In this document: piece by piece, positions 28,233 to 28,554 of the stretch | How positions within the stretch are numbered: the first letter of the stretch is position 1 | How the letters are laid out: each line of letters starts with the position of its first letter | IMG/VR virus record: IMGVR_UViG_3300029448_000303 | Coordinates: 1-28,554 of that record | DNA: 28,554 nucleotides | Source of the DNA: a virus | Direction: 5' to 3' (one strand) | Notes under the pieces: generated by a model | Databases searched by the model: none | The model's input: the letters and a program-made list of their open reading frames with translations, nothing else | What the model was told of the DNA's origin: nothing | Translations under genes and position numbers: made by a program

Positions 28233-28554
28233 TTTTACACTTACATTTTTTGTCATCACAATCTATCGCTTTGTTTAAAAGCAAACGGTCTATTGTATCG
28301 TCTTGTACCTTTATAAGCATACCTTCAAGCGTATCTTTAGCCTGTACGAGCATCTCTATTTTCATTTCTAAGTTGCTTATCTTCTTTTTAGCAGAATCTA
28401 ATTCATCACCATTTCTACCTGTGATACTCGCTATGACCATTGCTATAGATGCAGCAATCATTCCAATGAGAGTATTTACTATTTGAGCGTTTTCTTTAGG
28501 AATTTGATATTTTGATAGATATAATAATATCAAAACAACTAAAAAGAACACTAG
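28222..28554 (-). CDS. Membrane protein with coiled coil (holin/antiholin-like), 5' end cut
   Basis: The frame is open to the window edge, so the start is outside or at a GTG at 28551. Two hydrophobic segments ([11 protein letters not shown] near the edge and [19 protein letters not shown] at about 27-45) are followed by a coiled coil ([20 protein letters not shown]) and a C-terminal [12 protein letters not shown]. Two-helix membrane proteins directly ahead of an endolysin are often holins or antiholins. The coiled coil is unusual for those and might instead resemble an inner-membrane spanin. It overlaps the endolysin start by 11 bases. Confidence 0.55.
   Translation of the reverse strand, partial: LVFFLVVLILLYLSKYQIPKENAQIVNTLIGMIAASIAMVIASITGRNGDELDSAKKKISNLEMKIEMLVQAKDTLEGMLIKVQDDTIDRLLLNKAIDCDDKKCKCKNGS

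Noticed and set aside
1-28554. CRISPR array, tRNA genes, integrase or att sites
   Set aside because: No regularly spaced repeats, no tRNA-like T-arm consensus (GGTTCGAATCC type) and no recombinase motifs were seen by eye on either strand; a tRNAscan run would settle the tRNA point.

Overview
The window is part of a tailed double-stranded DNA phage genome, probably a siphovirus that infects a member of the Bacteroidota (most likely a flavobacterium). All the genes I accept lie on the minus strand, so the map reads right to left. The tail evidence is a tape-measure gene, a frameshifted tail-assembly chaperone and a tail-tube candidate, with no contractile-sheath gene recognised. The host inference rests on low G+C (about one third by eye), start regions that are AT-rich and lack Shine-Dalgarno sequences, and a TAnnTTTG-type promoter element at about 26954. 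Several of the protein families are also ones I associate with uncultured marine flavophages; this last point is memory, not a search. No integrase, excisionase or repressor is visible, so lifestyle is undecided. Both window ends cut genes.

Reading right to left. (1) 28554-27006, lysis: a two-helix membrane protein (cut by the edge), an M15 peptidase endolysin, a Cys-tailed coiled-coil protein, an overlapping putative lipoprotein, a 3-TM holin and a very basic 44-residue protein. (2) 26908-21036, recombination and replication: NinG-like HNH nuclease, ERF annealing protein, SSB, DnaB/RecA-fold helicase, a sigma-like factor, two PD-(D/E)XK nucleases (one RecE-like) and several small unknowns. 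(3) 21035-19889, an AT-rich accessory patch: a PD-(D/E)XK-like nuclease and an HNH endonuclease flanked by two copies of the start of a small phage gene. (4) 19892-17635: a protein built around a DnaA domain IV-like DNA-binding motif, a SET-domain protein, a 25-residue membrane peptide, then the small and large terminase. (5) 17560-7541, tail: small proteins, a tail-assembly chaperone with a textbook -1 slippery site, tail completion proteins, an Ig-like repeat protein, two large distal-tail proteins and the tape measure. (6) 7509-572, head: XkdF-like protease, Cys-rich protein, coiled-coil protein, acidic scaffold candidate, decoration protein, major capsid protein, tail-tube candidate, portal fused to an extra C-terminal domain, and a connector. 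(7) 565-1: small paralogous proteins and the start of a fibre-like gene.

Most genes overlap by ATGA/GTGA/TAATG junctions, so translation is probably coupled in long operons. Six intrinsic-terminator-like hairpins divide these operons. Two of the hairpins end directly at the next gene's start region, which suggests partial read-through to tune expression. The most notable items are the TTTAAAC frameshift site in the chaperone, the endonuclease insertion with its 480-base-offset gene duplication, the portal fusion domain, the SET and DnaA-like proteins beside the terminase, and the hairpin-before-start arrangement.
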